NCBI GenBank assembly: GCA_047604965.1
Contig: JASGGQ010000123.1
Span: 1-7,899 of the forward strand
Direction: 5' to 3'
Origin: JAGIBJ01 sp047604965
GTDB taxonomy: Bacteria; Actinomycetota; Thermoleophilia; Solirubrobacterales; Solirubrobacteraceae
Length of the DNA stretch: 7,899 bases
The notes below the pieces were generated by a model. The model was not told the DNA's origin, searched no databases, and saw only the letters and a list, made by a program, of their open reading frames with translations. This document shows, piece by piece, positions 6,019-7,899 of this stretch. A program made the position numbers and the translations under genes. The first letter of the stretch is position 1, and the number at the start of each line of letters is the position of its first letter.

Positions 6019-6062
6019 GGTCAGGACGTTACGTGACCGCTCTGCCTCTACGCTGAGCGGCG
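6019..6062. promoter_or_regulatory. Compact divergent promoter region
   Basis: Only 44 bp separate the two divergent start codons. On the minus strand TAACGT (6031-6026) lies seven bases before the phosphatase ATG. On the plus strand TACGCT (6049-6054) lies eight bases before the helicase ATG. Both are TAnnnT-type -10 boxes at the spacing expected for leaderless transcripts, which agrees with the absence of Shine-Dalgarno sequences for both genes. No convincing -35 is seen. GGTCA (6019-6023) and TGACC (6034-6038) form an inverted repeat that could bind a regulator. The assignments rest on short matches. Confidence 0.35.
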
Positions 6063-7899
6063 ATGGCGATGAGCGAGGCAACCGAACGGCCGTGGAGCGA
6101 ACTGCTGGCGCGCGGTCGTGGCGAGGGCACGCTTGTCCACCAGGCGCGCGACGGCGCCCGCGCGGCGCGGACCGTCCCGCTGCCGGCCGACCTCTCCCCG
6201 CAGCTTCGGGCGGCGCTCGCCGCGCACGGCACCGAGCGGCTGTACACCCATCAGGCGCAGGCGATTGACGCGGCGTGGCGCGGCCCGGCGATCACCACCA
6301 CCGGCACCGCCAGCGGCAAGTCGCTCTGCTACCTGGTGCCGACCGCTGAGGTGCTGCTCGGCGATCCGCGCGCCCGCGCGCTGTACCTCGCGCCGACGAA
6401 GGCGCTCGCGCAAGATCAGGCGCGCCGCATCCACGAACTGGGCCTCAAGGCGCTGCGGCCCGCGATCTACGACGGCGACACGCCGCGCGACCAGCGCACC
6501 CGCATCCGCCGCGAAGCGAACATCATCCTCACCAACCCCGACATGCTTCACGTCGGCGTGCTGCCCAACCATGCGGCGTGGAGTGAACTGCTGGCGAACC
6601 TCGCGGTCGTCGTGATCGACGAGGCGCACGTCTACCGTGGCGTCTTCGGCAGCCACGTCGGCAACGTGCTGCGTCGCCTGCGCCGGCTCGCCGCCCGCTA
6701 CGGCACGCAGCCGCGCTTCCTGCTGACGAGCGCCACGATCGGCAACCCGGTGCAGCTGGCCGAGCGGCTGACCGGTTTGCCGCAGGTGCAGCTGATCGAC
6801 GACGATGGCTCGCCGAGCGCCGGCCGCCAGTACGCGATGTGGGATCCGCCGCTGCTCGACGACGACGCGCACGATGGCCAGCGCCGCTCGGCCGTCACCG
6901 AAGCGGCCGAGATCGTCACGCAGCTCGTGCAAGGCGGCGCGCGGGTGATCTGCTTCATGAAGGCCCGCAAAGGGGTCGAGCTGATCAGCCGGATGGTGCG
7001 CGAGCAGCTCGAGGAGGTCGCGCCGCTGCTGGCCGGCACGGTGATGCCGTACCGCGCCGGGTACACGCCGGAGCAACGCCGCGAGATCGAAGGGCAGCTG
7101 ATGCGCGGCGAGCTGCGTGCCGTGATCGCCACCAGCGCGCTGGAGCTGGGGATCGACATCGGCGCGCTCGATGCCTGCGTGGTCGTGAGCTTTCCGGGGA
7201 CGGTCGCGAGCCTACGCCAGCAGTGGGGGCGGGCGGGGCGCCGCAGCGAAGGGCTCGCGCTGTACGTCGCCGGCGATGACGCACTCGACCAGTACTTCTG
7301 CCGCCACCCCGAGCAGTTCCTCGATCGGCCGGTTGAGTCGGCGATCCTCGATCCCTTCAGCGAACAGATCCACGCCCAGCATCTGCTGTGCGCGGCACTC
7401 GAAGCGCCGATCACGCCGGACGACCTGCCGTTCTTCGGCCCCGGCACGCCGCAAGCGATCGACGCGCTGATCGCCAGCGGCGGCCTGGTCAAGCGCGCCG
7501 CCGGCTACGTGCTGAGCGTGCCGGACTCCTATCCGGCGGCGAAGGTCAGCCTGCGCAGCGCGACCGCCGAGCAGGTGACGATCATCGACGGGCAGTCCGG
7601 CGAGGTGATCGGCGGCGTCGAACTCGGGCGCGCCTTCGCGACTGTCCATCAGGGCGCCGTGTACTTCCATCTCGGCCGCTCGTATCTGGTGCGCAGCCTC
7701 GACGTGCAGCGGGGCGTCGCGGTGGTCGACCGGTTTGAGGGCGAGTGGTACACGCAACCCAAGACGGAGACGATGACGACGATCGACCGGCTGATCGAGC
7801 GTCGAGAGGTCGCCGGGGCGGTGCTCAGCTTCGGCGAGGTGTCGGTGATGGAGACGGTGATCGGCTACCAGCGCAAACGCTACGGCGACCATGAAGCGA
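6063..7899 (+). CDS. DEAD/DEAH-box helicase, YprA/MrfA-like (3' partial)
   Basis: Superfamily 2 ATP-dependent helicase; the first 612 residues are present and the frame is open at the window end. RecA-like domain 1 carries motif I TGTASGKS (80-87), Ia APTKALAQDQ (110-119), Ib TNPDMLH (157-163), the Walker B box DEAH followed by VYRG (186-193), and motif III TSAT (222-225). Domain 2 carries YRAGYTPEQRR (about 330-340), motif V ATSALELGIDIG (356-367) and motif VI QQWGRAGRR (386-394). The long Ib and DEAH blocks are characteristic of the YprA/MrfA group, relatives of Hrq1. The B. subtilis member, with MrfB, repairs mitomycin C damage. These proteins end in a DUF1998 domain with four zinc-binding cysteines, which must lie beyond the window if present. 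The start could be ATG 6063 or 6069; 6063 is used because it is the first. No frameshift is seen across the 612 codons. Confidence 0.9.
   Translation, partial: MAMSEATERPWSELLARGRGEGTLVHQARDGARAARTVPLPADLSPQLRAALAAHGTERLYTHQAQAIDAAWRGPAITTTGTASGKSLCYLVPTAEVLLGDPRARALYLAPTKALAQDQARRIHELGLKALRPAIYDGDTPRDQRTRIRREANIILTNPDMLHVGVLPNHAAWSELLANLAVVVIDEAHVYRGVFGSHVGNVLRRLRRLAARYGTQPRFLLTSATIGNPVQLAERLTGLPQVQLIDDDGSPSAGRQYAMWDPPLLDDDAHDGQRRSAVTEAAEIVTQLVQGGARVICFMKARKGVELISRMVREQLEEVAPLLAGTVMPYRAGYTPEQRREIEGQLMRGELRAVIATSALELGIDIGALDACVVVSFPGTVASLRQQWGRAGRRSEGLALYVAGDDALDQYFCRHPEQFLDRPVESAILDPFSEQIHAQHLLCAALEAPITPDDLPFFGPGTPQAIDALIASGGLVKRAAGYVLSVPDSYPAAKVSLRSATAEQVTIIDGQSGEVIGGVELGRAFATVHQGAVYFHLGRSYLVRSLDVQRGVAVVDRFEGEWYTQPKTETMTTIDRLIERREVAGAVLSFGEVSVMETVIGYQRKRYGDHEA

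Noticed and set aside
5029..6036. 335-codon plus-strand open frame opposite the phosphatase
   Set aside because: The minus strand carries all four HAD motifs in order; the plus frame has none and also overlaps the end of the esterase.

Overview
This is a GC-rich window of ordinary bacterial chromosome. The strong G/C third-position bias, the scarcity of clear Shine-Dalgarno sequences, TAnnnT-type -10 boxes close to start codons and the flavour of the proteins suggest Actinomycetota, perhaps the Thermoleophilia/Solirubrobacterales. That placement is an inference from sequence style, since no marker gene is present. There are no rRNA or tRNA genes, insertion sequences or CRISPR arrays.

Layout. 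Positions 1-613 contain no convincing protein gene. This stretch holds a 16-bp perfect hairpin (74-111), a 12-bp palindrome (116-127), a 10-bp repeat spaced by 60 bp (167-236) and a segment (298-362) that can fold into a nested pseudoknot, so it may be a long structured leader. Next is gpsA (614-1708, +), the NAD(P)-dependent glycerol-3-phosphate dehydrogenase that feeds phospholipid synthesis. A 280-bp gap follows (1709-1988), with a hairpin just after gpsA and then a probable promoter carrying a TetR-type operator (TTACG-N4-CGTAA). This drives a two-gene unit whose reading frames overlap by ATGA: a 13-helix membrane protein with an extracytoplasmic beta-sandwich domain (1989-3893), and a membrane-anchored hormone-sensitive-lipase-type esterase (3890-5146).

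Only 5 bp beyond the esterase, on the opposite strand, ends a HAD-superfamily phosphatase (5152-6018, -). It diverges across 44 bp from a YprA/MrfA-type DEAD/DEAH helicase (6063 to the window end, +), of which 612 residues are visible and the C-terminus is cut off.

How they fit together. gpsA, the phosphatase and the helicase look like independent housekeeping functions. The membrane protein and esterase are very probably co-transcribed and translationally coupled under TetR-family control. The most interesting object is the membrane protein. By a positive-inside topology all four histidines of its transmembrane part lie on the outer face. The TM4-TM5 loop reads D-x-x-x-H-x5-D-x-T-x3-P-T-H, closely resembling the copper-site motif of PmoC/AmoC, the C subunit of membrane methane/ammonia monooxygenases. 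With the FixH/YtkA-like ectodomain this points to an undescribed extracytoplasmic metal (possibly copper) protein. That function is a hypothesis, not an established annotation.
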